From SM23-28-2 sp964512285 (GTDB lineage Bacteria > Chloroflexota > Dehalococcoidia > SM23-28-2): 33,002 bases of DNA. Below are positions 7,887 to 16,739 of this stretch, piece after piece; position 1 is the first letter of the stretch; every line of letters starts with the position of its first letter. Location: NCBI GenBank assembly GCA_964512285.1, contig CAZEJO010000018.1, positions 1 through 33,002 on the forward strand. Reading direction: 5' to 3'. The notes under the pieces are model-generated. The model saw nothing but the letters and a program-made list of their open reading frames with translations. It was not told the DNA's origin and did not search any database. The translations under genes were made by a program, and so were the position numbers.

Positions 7887-9400
7887 CAGGGCTCAACTCC
7901 CGTCCGCTCCAGCTCCTGGCGGGCCAGGGCCAGAGCCTGCTCTCGTGTGGTCACCTCTCCTGCCGCCTGAGCCTCCTGCACCGCCTCCAGCAACCGCCCC
8001 ACCAGCGGCCCAGGCGTCAACTCAAGGGCATCCATCAGATCGTGGCCTGTAATCAGCCGATGCGGCGGCGCCACCTCCTCCTGGAAACGCCAAGCCAGGA
8101 TGAAGCCCACCACGCCCACGTGAGCCCGCCAGCCGTCCCAGTCCAGGCGAGGCCCTACTGTGGCCAGGTGGTCGGCCAGGCTGAGGAAGAGCACGTCGAT
8201 GCCCGCCTCGCCCGCATCGCGGAAGTAGCGATAGAGAGCGCGACGGCTGGGCGGCCCGCCTTGAGCTATCTGAAGCGGACGCAGATGCTCCTTGACCATC
8301 GCCTCCACCTGACGCACCTCAGCGCCGCTGAAGCGCAGCCGTCGCGCCACCGCCGCTGCCCTCACGGCCCCCGTCTGGGCATGGCCGAAGAAGCGCATGC
8401 GCCCGCCGTCCTCGATCGTTCTGGTTTCGGGCTTGGCGATGTCGTGCAGGAGAGCGGCCAGCTTGAGAAGGGCCACCCGAGGATGCCCCTGCGAGACCTC
8501 CTCCTCAAAATGCTCCCGAACTGCCGGGAACTGCTCCATCGCCTCCCATAGCTCACGCCACAGACGAGCCCAGCGCCCATCCGTAGGCTTTTCTGAACGC
8601 AGAAGGGCATCCAGGGCAACCACCGTCTCCAGGCTATGGTCGAAGACGTCCCACTGGTGCTCCTTGGGCTGCTCCTCACCCTTAGTGGCGGTCATCTCCG
8701 GCAGAAGCGGCTCGAGAAGCCCCAGCTCGTCGGCCTGGCGCAGGCCCGGCGCCGCCCGCGGCGTGGCCAGGATGCGCATCAGCTCATCCCGCTGTCGCTC
8801 CGGAGCCGTCTGGGAAAGGAGGAATGCGTTCTCTGCTATGACAGCCGCCGTCTCCGGCTCGAGCGCGAAGTCCAGCTCGGCGCACAGGCGCACCGCCCGC
8901 AGCAGGCGCAGCGGGTCAGCGCGAAAAGCCTCTGGCCGCACCATCCGCACAATCCCATCGTCCAGGTCTCGCCTGCCGCCGCAGGGGTCGATGATGGACA
9001 GCTCTCGCTCAGGCGCCAGCTCCTCGATGGGCACGGCCATGGCGTTGATCGTGAGATCGCGCTGCGCCAGGTCGGCCTCTATCTCCAGCTTAAGGGGCAG
9101 GAGGTCGAGGCTGCGGACGGCTCCGCCCGCGGGCAGGACGATGCGGGCAGCCTTGTGCTCCTCGTGCAGACGGACGAAGTGGCCCGCCAGCGCGTCGGCC
9201 AGTTGCCCGCCCACCGATAGCGGGTCGGCAGCCACCGCCAGGTCCACGTCGTTGCTCTCACGCCCTAACAGAACGTCTCGCAGAAAGCCCCCCACCACAT
9301 ATGCCTCCAGGCCCTGAGAACCCAGAAAAGAAGCAACTGCAGCGAGGACGCCCCTGGTTCGAGGATCGATCCCTAAGCTATCTGCTTCCACCTGTGCCAA
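7886..9400 (-). CDS. cca: CCA tRNA nucleotidyltransferase / poly(A) polymerase family protein with HD domain
   Basis: 504 residues. The N-terminal class II nucleotidyltransferase domain has VVGGFLRDVLLG and, near residues 50-54, NDVDLAVA, whose two Asp bind the catalytic metals. It continues with RDLTINAMA and DPLRLLRAVRLCAEL, which form the neck. A C-terminal HD phosphohydrolase-like domain shows HSLETVVALDALL and LLHDIAKPETR. This layout is that of bacterial CCA-adding enzymes, which repair or build the tRNA 3' end; sequence alone cannot exclude an A-adding or poly(A) enzyme. The start is probably TTG at 9400, or GTG at 9391; both lie just after the def stop. Its end overlaps secDF by 1 nt. 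Confidence 0.88.
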   Translation of the reverse strand: MAQVEADSLGIDPRTRGVLAAVASFLGSQGLEAYVVGGFLRDVLLGRESNDVDLAVAADPLSVGGQLADALAGHFVRLHEEHKAARIVLPAGGAVRSLDLLPLKLEIEADLAQRDLTINAMAVPIEELAPERELSIIDPCGGRRDLDDGIVRMVRPEAFRADPLRLLRAVRLCAELDFALEPETAAVIAENAFLLSQTAPERQRDELMRILATPRAAPGLRQADELGLLEPLLPEMTATKGEEQPKEHQWDVFDHSLETVVALDALLRSEKPTDGRWARLWRELWEAMEQFPAVREHFEEEVSQGHPRVALLKLAALLHDIAKPETRTIEDGGRMRFFGHAQTGAVRAAAVARRLRFSGAEVRQVEAMVKEHLRPLQIAQGGPPSRRALYRYFRDAGEAGIDVLFLSLADHLATVGPRLDWDGWRAHVGVVGFILAWRFQEEVAPPHRLITGHDLMDALELTPGPLVGRLLEAVQEAQAAGEVTTREQALALARQELERTGVEP

Positions 9401-9413
9401 CAGACCGCCGGCC

Positions 9414-9917
9414 CTACAGCTCAGCGGACACCTCCCCTTCCTGCCCCGGCGCCGTCTTTCTTAACTCGTCCAGGCTTTCCAGATGATCAACGTAAAGAAT
9501 ACCATCGATGTGATCCAACTCGTGTTCCAAGGCCTGAGCCAGCAGGTCATCCTTCGCCTTGATGCGCACCTGCCGCCCCTGAAGGTCGCGCCCCTTGGCG
9601 GTCACGCTCACCGAGCGGGTCACCTCCGCCCAGTAGCCGGGAACGGATAGACAACCCTCCGTCACTGTGCGCTCGCCCGATCGCTTGACGATCTCAGGGT
9701 TGATGAGCGTGATGATCTCCTCCCCCGGGATGCCGATGACCACCACTCGCAAAGGAACACCCACCTGAGGCGCCGCCAGGCCAACGCCGTCGGCGTCGCG
9801 CATGGTGTCGATCATGTCCTCAACCAGACGCTCGATGGAAGCGTCCACTTGCGGCACCCGCTTGGCCTTCTGACGAAGGACATCATCACCCAAGACCGTT
9901 ATTTCTCGAACCGCCAA
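9414..9917 (-). CDS. def: Peptide deformylase
   Basis: 167 residues; removes the formyl group from the N-terminal Met of new proteins. All three family motifs are present: GVGLAAPQVG (motif 1), EGCLSVPG with the metal-binding Cys (motif 2), and HELDH (H132, E133, H136; motif 3). The residue before the first His is Glu instead of the usual Gln, a minor variation. The start is a TTG at 9917, supported by GGGAGGG six nt upstream. It sits between priA and the CCA-adding enzyme gene, with 13 nt to the latter. Confidence 0.96.
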   Translation of the reverse strand: MAVREITVLGDDVLRQKAKRVPQVDASIERLVEDMIDTMRDADGVGLAAPQVGVPLRVVVIGIPGEEIITLINPEIVKRSGERTVTEGCLSVPGYWAEVTRSVSVTAKGRDLQGRQVRIKAKDDLLAQALEHELDHIDGILYVDHLESLDELRKTAPGQEGEVSAEL

Positions 9918-10020
9918 GACAAACCCTCCCGTTCCTCAAGCAATCGTTACCATTTTAGGACATAGTATGCCTACTGTCGCCCCTCAACGGCAGGCGCGAC
10001 GCTTCTGGCAGTGTAATGCC

Positions 10021-12854
10021 TCACAGCAGACTCACCGGATCGATATCTACCGTCCAGCCCTGAGGGAAGGATAGCTCCTCCAGAAGCTCACCGGGGTCGT
10101 CGCCCCGCAAGAGGATCTGCCAGCGATGACGACCCCGCATCTTGGGCACGAAGGAAGGAGCAGGCCCCAGGACGTCCAGATGAGGAATCCCCCGCACGTC
10201 CCTCTCGCGGAGCAAGGTCTTGGCCATGCGCAAGGCCTGCTCCTGAGCGTACAGCGGGTTGGTGTGAGCGAAGATCAGCCGCGCCAGCCGCCCGAAGGGG
10301 GGATAGCCCAGACGCCGCCGCAGGCTCGCCTCGTGCTCGTAGAAAGCGGCGTAGTCGTGGCGGGCGGCCGCCTGGATCGCCCAGTGCTGCGGCGTATAGG
10401 TCTGGATTATCACCCGCCCGCCCAGCGGCCCTCGACCGGCCCGTCCGGCCACCTGCTCCAGGAGCTGAAACGTGCGCTCGCCGCTGCGGTAGTCGGGCAG
10501 GTTGAGGCTCACGTCGGCTGAGATCACCCCCACCAGAGTTACCGAAGGCATGTCCAGCCCTTTGGCGATCATCTGAGTGCCGATGAGAACGTCCGCCTCT
10601 TTGGCCAGGAAGCGCGCCAGGATGCGCTCGTGCGCGCCCCGATGGCGGGTCACATCGCGGTCCCAGCGCAGCAGGCGAGCCTGAGGAAATGCGCGAGCGG
10701 TCTCCTGCTCCACTGTCTCNNNNNNNNNNNNNNNNNNNNNNNNNNNNNNNNNNNNNNNNNNNNNNNNNNNNNNNNNNNNNNNNNNNNNNNNNNNNNNNNN
10801 NNNNNNNNNNNNNNNNNNNAGCGCAGCAGGCGAGCCTGAGGAAATGCGCGAGCGGTCTCCTGCTCCACTGTCTCAGTGCCGATGCCCATGAAGCGAATGC
10901 GAGGGCTATCGCACTGAGGGCACCGCTCAGGCAGGCGCCGCCCGCGATGGCAGTGGTGGCAGATGAGCCGCCCTTCGCTGGTGTGATAGGTGAGGGAGAC
11001 GGCGCAGCGAGAACAGATGGGTACGTAGCCGCAGTCGCGGCACTGAACGAAGGAGGCGGCGCCCCGACGGTTGAGGAAAAGGATCACCTGTTCACCCGCG
11101 GCCAGGGCCTCTCCCAGCGCCTGAGCCAGCGAGCGGCTGAAGATGCTGCGATTGCCCGCCTTCAGCTCCTGCCGCAGGTCCACCACCTCCACCTCGGGCA
11201 GAGGCCGCACAACGCAGGAGCGTTCATCGCCCGAGGTCAGCGGCTGCACCCGTTCCCTCAGCTCCAGTAGGCGGTAGCTGCCGGAGCTGGCTCGATAATA
11301 GCTCTCCAGGTCGGGCGTGGCGCTCCCCAAGACCAGGACGGCCCCCGTCAGCTCCGCCAGCTTCTCGGCCACCCGGCGAGCGTGGTAGCGGGGCGCTGGG
11401 TCCTGCTGCTTGTAGGTCCACTCGTGCTCTTCGTCCATGACGACCAGCCCCAGGTCTGGCTGAGGGGCGAAGATGGCGCTGCGCGGCCCGACGACCACGG
11501 CGTAGTGGCCATCGCGGATGCCCCGCCACTGGTCGAACTGCTCGCCCAGCGACAGACCGCTGTGCATCACCGCCACCTGGCCGGGGAAGCGCTCGGCGAA
11601 GCGCCGCACCGTCTGTGGCGTCAGGGATATCTCCGGCACCAGAACGATGCCCCTCTTGCCCAGGGCCACTGCCTTCTCCAGGGCCTGAAGGTAGACCTCC
11701 GTCTTGCCGCTGCCGGTGACGCCATGCAGGAGGAAGACGCAGGGTGAGCCACCGTCGCCAGCCGCCGGACGCTCAAGCGCCTGGGCGACCTCTTCGTAGG
11801 CTGCCTGCTGGAACGCCGTCAGCACGGGCGGCTCTCGCGGAGGATATGACCGGGCGGCCAGCGGGTCGCGCTCCACCTCGACCTCCTCCAGCGCCACCAG
11901 CCCTCTCTCCACCAACCGCTCCAGGCCAGCGTTGGTGATGCGAGTGCGCGCACGCAGTTGCGCCAGCGGCACGAGCGGCCCCTCTTCAGCTAGCAGCCTC
12001 AAAGCCGCCACCATGGCTCGCTCGTCGCCGGAAAAGCGCAGTTCTCTAGCGGTAGCAAGCGCTAGCTCGGCGCTGGTCGCCAGACCCACATTCCCACCCT
12101 GTATCCTCAGGGTGCCTCGCTTCACCTGCCGGCCCACCCACGCCTCACCGCCCACTGTGCGTTTGGCTTCGCCGTAAGGTACCGGGCCGCCCTGTGCCAA
12201 GCGCTCCAGCAGGGCCGCTCGTCGTGAGCGGCGGCTGCCTTGCACGCTGTCGGCCGACCGCCGAAGGCCGACAGGACTTAGCAGGGCTCGCACGTGCGGC
12301 ACCAGCTTGGGCTTCGCTTTGGGGCGCGCCAACTCATAGGTCCGCTCCACCAGCTCGCGGCGCACCAGTTCCTTCACTGGCTCCGACAGGCCGCGCAGCT
12401 TCAGCTCCTTGCGCACGTCCTCCAGATCCACCTGACGATGCCCCACCACCTGCTCCAGCACCTCCCTCTGACGAGGCGTCAGCTCCAGAGAGGGCACCTC
12501 CTCGGCCGAGACCAGCGGTCGCAGCAGAGTGAGGGGTTTACGGCGAAAGCCCGGCGGAAGCATAGGGGCCAAGCAATCGAACAGGGGAGCCAGGTAGTAG
12601 TCGCTGATCCAGCGGGCCAGGACAGTGTGATGAGGCAAGAGCAGCGGCCGCGACTCCATCGGGCCGATGATGTCGCGCGTTTCAGGGTAGGACGGTTCCT
12701 CCGTCACCTCCAGCACCACCCCCTGGAGGGTGCGATTGCCGAAGGGGACGTACACAGCCTGCCCCGCAGTCACCGCCAAGCCGGAGGGCAGAGAGTAGGT
12801 GAACGTACGGTGATGAGGCGCAGTGGAGTTAACCGCTACTTCCGCGAATGGCAT
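10021..12854 (-). CDS. priA: Primosomal protein N' (PriA helicase), interrupted by a false assembly gap
   Basis: PriA restarts stalled forks by loading the replicative helicase. The upstream part has the N-terminal DNA-binding region (TFTYSLPSGL, VPFGNRTLQGVVLEV), Walker A GVTGSGKTEVYLQAL, VVMDEEHEW, and paired zinc-binding motifs (CRDCGYVPICSRC, CHHCHRGRRLPERCPQC). The downstream part has EADVLIGTQMIAKGLDMPSV and VAGRAGRG (helicase motifs V and VI). The halves are separated by 100 Ns flanked by identical 55-bp sequences. Removing one copy plus the Ns (155 bp) puts both parts in one frame, giving 892 residues from the ATG at 12854 (899 from the TTG at 12875). That is longer than the usual 730-830, with extra sequence around residues 130-330. 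Confidence 0.95.
10720..10819. other. Assembly gap (100 Ns) inside priA
   Basis: Exactly 100 Ns. The 55 bases before it (10665-10719) are identical to the 55 after it (10820-10874), so the two contigs overlap and no sequence is really missing. Confidence 0.97.
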
Positions 12855-12903
12855 AGGCGACCCATCCCAGGCCAATATATCACCGCCCGTTAGTAGATCA
12901 AAA

Positions 12904-12927
12904 CGGGGGCTGTCATCACAGCCCCCG
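12904..12927 (-). terminator. Rho-independent terminator after rplS
   Basis: A perfect 10-bp stem (CGGGGGCTGT / ACAGCCCCCG) with a 4-nt loop. On the - strand it is followed by TTTT, 24 nt past the rplS stop. It separates the mog-trmD-rplS transcript from priA. Confidence 0.85.
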
Positions 12928-12951
12928 CGTTTTCCTCTTTCGTCGGCGGAA

Positions 12952-13347
12952 TTACTCGGCCTCGGCTTCTTTCTCCTCAGCCGCCTTTCGCTGCTCGCGC
13001 GGCGCCCTCCGCCCCTCCTTAATGCGAGCAGCCTTGCCCGTCAGGCCGCGCAGGTAGTACAGCTTGGCCCGGCGCACTCGTCCCCGCCGCGTTACCACCA
13101 CCTTCTCCACCCGAGGCGAATGGACAAGGAATGTCCGCTCGACCCCCACGCCGTGGGTGACCCGCCGCACGGTGAAGCTCGAACTGCTGCCAGCCCGGCG
13201 CCCGCGAATGACCACACCCTCGAACACCTGCGTGCGCTGCCTCTCCCCCTCCACCACCTTGACGCTCACCTGCACGCTGTCGCCGGGCTGGAACTCCTCG
13301 ATTTCGGGTCGGTCCTTCAACTCTACAAGCGATGTTAGATCTGTCAT
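12952..13347 (-). CDS. rplS: 50S ribosomal protein L19
   Basis: 131 residues. It matches L19 along its length: FQPGDSVQVSVKVVEGERQR, FEGVVIRGR, SSSFTVRRVTHGVGVERTF, and the C-terminal RRAKLYYLRGLTGKAARIKE. L19 sits at the interface of the 30S and 50S subunits. The tail after KEGRR is Glu/Ala/Lys-rich and a little longer than usual. It starts at an ATG with AGAGGG upstream, 17 nt after the trmD stop. trmD-rplS is a conserved pairing. Confidence 0.97.
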   Translation of the reverse strand: MTDLTSLVELKDRPEIEEFQPGDSVQVSVKVVEGERQRTQVFEGVVIRGRRAGSSSSFTVRRVTHGVGVERTFLVHSPRVEKVVVTRRGRVRRAKLYYLRGLTGKAARIKEGRRAPREQRKAAEEKEAEAE

Positions 13348-13364
13348 GACTACCCTCTAGTGAA

Positions 13365-14099
13365 CTACGGGCTGGGTAGATTAGTCAATAGCCACTGCTT
13401 CTCCTCCTCCGTCAATTCGGCGCTGGCCAGCAGATCGGGCCGGTGCTGGGCTGTCCGCAAGAGGCTCTGCTGGCGGCGCCAGCGCGCGATCTCGCCGTGA
13501 TTACCCGATAGCAGCACCTCCGGCACGCTCATCCCCCGAAACTCAGCCGGCCGCGTGTACTGCGGATGCTCCAGCAGACCCTGAGCGAACGAGTCGTCGG
13601 CCGAGGACAGGGGCGAGCCGAGGGCGCCCGGGATCTGGCGCACCACGGCGTCCACCACCACCATGGCCGGCAGTTCACCCCCCGAGAGCACGTAATCGCC
13701 GATGCTGATCTCGTCGGTTGCCAGGTTCTCGTGCACGCGCGCGTCCACGCCCTCGTAGTGTCCACAAACCATGATAAGCCTATCCTGACGGGCCAGCTCC
13801 ACTGCCATATCCTGGTCGAAGAGCCTACCCTGAGGAGTCAGGAGGACTATCGGCCCCCGCTCCGGCGCCTGGCCCTGAACGTCTTCCACAGCGGCAAACA
13901 GCGGATCCGGCTTCATCAGCATACCCTGGCCACCGCCGAAGGTGTAATCGTCCACCGTGCGATGTCTGTCGCTGGCATAGTCACGGATGTCGTGAAGGAA
14001 TATCTGGACAAGCCCCTTCTCCACCGCCCGCTTGACGATGCTCTCCTCGAAAGGGCCGCTGAACATGGCCGGAAAGATGGTGAGGATATCGATGCGCAT
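13365..14099 (-). CDS. trmD: tRNA (guanine37-N1)-methyltransferase
   Basis: 244 residues, normal length. TrmD is a SPOUT methyltransferase that methylates G37 next to the anticodon and so prevents frameshifting. Visible: MRIDILTIFPAMF at the start, DDYTFGGGQGMLMKPDPLF, VCGHYEGVDARV, and the knotted SAM site DEISIGDYVLSGGELPAMVV. The C-terminal helical domain ends normally. It lies 8 nt after the mog/moaB-type gene and 17 nt before rplS. Confidence 0.97.
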   Translation of the reverse strand: MRIDILTIFPAMFSGPFEESIVKRAVEKGLVQIFLHDIRDYASDRHRTVDDYTFGGGQGMLMKPDPLFAAVEDVQGQAPERGPIVLLTPQGRLFDQDMAVELARQDRLIMVCGHYEGVDARVHENLATDEISIGDYVLSGGELPAMVVVDAVVRQIPGALGSPLSSADDSFAQGLLEHPQYTRPAEFRGMSVPEVLLSGNHGEIARWRRQQSLLRTAQHRPDLLASAELTEEEKQWLLTNLPSP

Positions 14100-14107
14100 G
14101 ACGCCTG

Positions 14108-14629
14108 CTATCCCTGCAACCGCTCCACGTCCTCGCCTGAGGCCAGGTGGTCACCCGCCTCGCCTCGTACCATCTCCACCGCATGGGCCAGCACCGGCAG
14201 GAGGTAGGCCAGGTTCTGACGCACCCCCCGCTCGCTGCCCGGCAGGTTGATGATCAGTGTGCGGCCGCGCACGCCAACCACGGCTCGGCTGATCATTGCC
14301 ATCGGCGTGTAATTGAGCCCTTCCTGGCGCATAGCCTCGGCCATGCCTGGCACCAGCCGCTCGACTACCTCCAGCGTAGCTTCGGGGGTGACATCTCGCG
14401 GCGAGAGGCCGGTGCCGCCGTCGGTAAGGACCAGACCCAGGTCTGCCTCATCGGCCCACTCCCGCAGGCGAGAGGCGATAACCTCCTTCTCGTCGGGCAC
14501 CACTTCATAGTGCTCCACCGTCGCCTCCAGAGAGGCCAGCATCTCGCGGATGGCCTCGCCGCTGGTATCGACCCGCTTGCCGCGTGCTCCCTTATCGCTC
14601 ACTGTGAGGATGCCAACCCGCAAAGCCAT
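14108..14629 (-). CDS. mog: Molybdopterin adenylyltransferase / MoaB-MogA family protein
   Basis: 173 residues from the ATG at 14629 (GGAAAG upstream). The longer reading from 14683 runs into the divergent promoter region. Family features: RVGILTVSDKGARG, DTSGEAI, LVLTDGGTGLSPRDVTPEA, which is the molybdopterin-binding signature, and INLPGSERGV. MogA adenylylates molybdopterin before molybdenum insertion; MoaB paralogues have similar sequences, so the exact assignment is open. No other cofactor genes are nearby. It heads the trmD-rplS group and faces mraZ. Confidence 0.88.
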   Translation of the reverse strand: MALRVGILTVSDKGARGKRVDTSGEAIREMLASLEATVEHYEVVPDEKEVIASRLREWADEADLGLVLTDGGTGLSPRDVTPEATLEVVERLVPGMAEAMRQEGLNYTPMAMISRAVVGVRGRTLIINLPGSERGVRQNLAYLLPVLAHAVEMVRGEAGDHLASGEDVERLQG

Positions 14630-14683
14630 GATCACTTTCCCGATCAAATTTCTAAGATTCCCACAAATTCCCCTCAGTTCCAC

Positions 14684-14711
14684 TTGACAAGAGATCAGTG
14701 CGTGATAAGAT
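14684..14711 (+). promoter_or_regulatory. Putative sigma70-type promoter of the mraZ/dcw operon
   Basis: TTGACA (14684-14689), a 16-nt spacer and TAAGAT (14706-14711, 4 of 6 to consensus). The predicted transcript start is about 130 nt before the mraZ ATG, leaving a long leader that carries the TGGGG repeats. It is the clearest promoter in the 218-bp divergent region. Confidence 0.6.
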
Positions 14712-14721
14712 GCCCATGAAG

Positions 14722-14755
14722 TGGGGAATTATGGGGCTTCGTCCCAACCGTGGGG
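14722..14755 (+). promoter_or_regulatory. Putative MraZ operator (TGGGG direct repeats)
   Basis: TGGGG occurs at 14722, 14732 and 14751. The first two are separated by exactly 5 nt (10-bp period), the spacing known for the TGGGN boxes bound by E. coli MraZ. A TCCCA lies at 14742, where a third box would fall. The cluster sits just downstream of the -10 box and upstream of mraZ, consistent with autorepression. Confidence 0.55.
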
Positions 14756-14847
14756 CTTCTCCCTCTGCATTCTTCGCTCACTGATGATATCACAAGCGTC
14801 GTTCTTGGGGGAAGCCTCCCTAGCGACGGGCCGCAAGGAGGCCTGGC

Positions 14848-15243
14848 ATGGCCTTTCGGGGCATCTATGAGCATACCCTGGATGACCGTGGGCGAGTAGC
14901 CATCCCGGCACGCTACCGCCATCTGTTTGGCGAAGGCGTCATCCTCGTGCGGGGCGAGGACGGCTGCGTCGAGGTGTACAACCCCCACGACTTCGAAGTG
15001 AGCTCCGAGGACTACACCGCCGAGCCCGTCGTCACCAGGCACGGCCGCCATCTTCGTCGCACTCGCTATGCCCATGCCTTCGACGCCGAGCTCGACCGTC
15101 AGGGACGAGCCGTCGTCCCGCCATTCTTGCGCCAGTGGGGCGACCTCAACGGGAGCGTCATCATATGCGGCCGTGAGGATTGCCTGGAGATATGGAATCC
15201 TCAGCGCTGGGCCCAGGAGATGGGCCCGATGAGCGAGGTCTAG
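14848..15243 (+). CDS. mraZ: Transcriptional regulator MraZ
   Basis: 131 residues. It has two SpoVT/AbrB-like half-domains, each with the family motif: DDRGRVAIPARYR (about 12-24) and LDRQGRAVVPPFLR (about 81-94). MraZ forms a ring that binds short direct repeats in its own promoter and represses the dcw operon. AAGGAGG lies six nt before the ATG. It is the first gene of the cluster, 4 nt ahead of rsmH. Candidate binding repeats lie at 14722-14755. Slightly shorter than E. coli MraZ (152). Confidence 0.95.
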   Translation: MAFRGIYEHTLDDRGRVAIPARYRHLFGEGVILVRGEDGCVEVYNPHDFEVSSEDYTAEPVVTRHGRHLRRTRYAHAFDAELDRQGRAVVPPFLRQWGDLNGSVIICGREDCLEIWNPQRWAQEMGPMSEV

Positions 15244-15247
15244 CCAA

Positions 15248-16186
15248 GTGAACACAACAACCCAGCCGACAGTAAGCCACACGCCGGTCATGGTTGAGCA
15301 AGTGCTGCAGGCCCTGGCCGTTCAGCCCGGCGGCCGCTACGTCGATTGTAGCGTCGGTGGCGGCGGCCACGCCGAAGCCATCCTCGAAGCCGCCTCGCCG
15401 GGCGGCCTTCTTCTAGGCATCGACGCCGACCCCAGGGCCCTCCAGATAGCCCACAGCCGCCTGGCCCGATTTGGCGACGCTGTCCTGCTGGTGGAAGGAA
15501 ACTTCCGCGACGTGCAGACCATCTGCCGCAGCCACGGCTTCGCCCCCGTGCACGGCATCCTCTTCGACCTGGGCCTCTCCTCCCTGCAACTGGCCGAGGA
15601 AGGACGCGGCTTCAGCTTCCAGGTGGAGGCTCCCCTGGACATGCGCTTCAGCCCCCAGCAGACAGCCACTGCGGCAGACATCGTCAACACCTATTCTGAG
15701 CAGGCCCTGGCCGACCTCCTCTGGCGCTACGGGCAGGAACCTCTCTCCCGTCGCATCGCCCGCCGCATCGTCCGCGAACGGCCCCTGGAGACCACGACCC
15801 AGCTAACCAAGGTCGTGGAGAAGGCCGTGGGGCGCGGCCACCGTCGCATCCATCCTGCCACCCGCATCTTTCAGGCCCTGCGCATCGCCGTCAATCAAGA
15901 GCTCGAGAACCTCTCGGCTGCCCTGGAGGGAAGCCGAGAACTCCTGGGCTACGGAGGCCGGCTGGTCGCCATCAGCTTCCACTCCCTGGAGGACGCCATC
16001 GTTAAGAACTACTTCCGTCAGGAATCGCGCGACTGCATCTGTCCACCGGACGTGCCGACCTGCGTCTGCGACCACAAGGCCGACCTCAAGCTGGTCACGC
16101 GCGGCGCCATCAAGCCCACACCAGACGAGGTGGCAGCCAACCCACGCAGTCGCAGCGGCCGCCTGCGGGTAGCGGAAAGGCTCTAA
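15248..16186 (+). CDS. rsmH: 16S rRNA (cytosine1402-N4)-methyltransferase
   Basis: 312 residues from a GTG. RsmH (formerly MraW) methylates C1402 in the ribosomal P site. Visible motifs: HTPVMVEQVLQAL, the SAM-binding VGGGGH (36-41), GIDADP, ILFDLGLSSLQL, LDMRFSPQQTATAADIVN, HPATRIFQALRIAVN, and ISFHSLEDAIVKNYF. The length is normal. The usual MRMD is MRFS here, a small departure. It directly follows mraZ, as in most bacteria, and is followed by the ftsL-like gene 4 nt later. Confidence 0.97.
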   Translation: MNTTTQPTVSHTPVMVEQVLQALAVQPGGRYVDCSVGGGGHAEAILEAASPGGLLLGIDADPRALQIAHSRLARFGDAVLLVEGNFRDVQTICRSHGFAPVHGILFDLGLSSLQLAEEGRGFSFQVEAPLDMRFSPQQTATAADIVNTYSEQALADLLWRYGQEPLSRRIARRIVRERPLETTTQLTKVVEKAVGRGHRRIHPATRIFQALRIAVNQELENLSAALEGSRELLGYGGRLVAISFHSLEDAIVKNYFRQESRDCICPPDVPTCVCDHKADLKLVTRGAIKPTPDEVAANPRSRSGRLRVAERL

Positions 16187-16190
16187 CATC

Positions 16191-16634
16191 GTGGCAAGAG
16201 GGCATGCAGCCGTCGTTGATGAGCGTTCCGCCCCACGCGCCAAGGGGCTGCCTCTTGGCATGCCAGTGGTGCTGACCATCGCCATAGTCGCCGTCGGCCT
16301 GGCTGGTCTCTTGCCGCTGCTTCAAAGCAGCCAGACCACCGCTATCGGCTACAGCATTCGCCAGTTGGAGCGCCAGCGCAGCGACTGGGAAGCGCGCAGC
16401 CACGAACTGGAGGCAGAGATCGCCTCCCTGGTGTCCCTGGACCGCATCGAGAGGGAGGCCCGCGAGCGCCTGCACATGGAAGCACCCGAGCACACGGTGT
16501 ACATCACCGTCGATGTCGCCAGCCCGGCGAGCCAGCCTGTCCCTGACCGCTTCCTGCCTCCCAAGAAGCAGGAAGGCGTTGAAGAGAACCAATCTTGGTG
16601 GCAGTCCCTCCTGGACCTACTGCCTTTTCCCTAA
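16191..16634 (+). CDS. ftsL: FtsL / septum formation initiator-like protein
   Basis: 147 residues from a GTG. A short cytoplasmic N-terminus is followed by one membrane helix (about 24-44, MPVVLTIAIVAVGLAGLLPL), then a heptad-type coiled coil (about 50-90, with QLERQRSDWEARSHELEAEI). The end of the coil, SLDRIEREARERLHM, is the typical FtsL/DivIC motif. FtsL bridges FtsQ and FtsI/FtsW at the septum. Position between rsmH and ftsI is the classic place for ftsL. The sequence family alone does not separate FtsL from FtsB/DivIC; position decides. The Pro-rich tail is species-specific. Confidence 0.85.
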   Translation: MARGHAAVVDERSAPRAKGLPLGMPVVLTIAIVAVGLAGLLPLLQSSQTTAIGYSIRQLERQRSDWEARSHELEAEIASLVSLDRIEREARERLHMEAPEHTVYITVDVASPASQPVPDRFLPPKKQEGVEENQSWWQSLLDLLPFP

Positions 16635-16739
16635 TATGACTCCAGATGATCGAGCGCAGTCAAAGACAGCGGAAGCACATCGAAAAACGGGAAGAAGAAC
16701 TCGATAGCTGATGTTCTGTAAACTAGCGGACGGTAAGTA

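Noticed and set aside
8397..9317. A 306-codon + strand frame
   Set aside because: Antisense to the CCA-adding enzyme; Ser/Arg-rich shadow translation.
9918..10020. A promoter for def (TTGAGG ... TACTAT on the - strand)
   Set aside because: The spacer is only 14 nt and the -35 match is weak; not reported as a feature.
10021..10713. A separate 230-codon helicase fragment, as if priA were split or frameshifted
   Set aside because: Removing the false 155-bp gap joins it in frame to the upstream part; it is the C-terminus of one intact priA.
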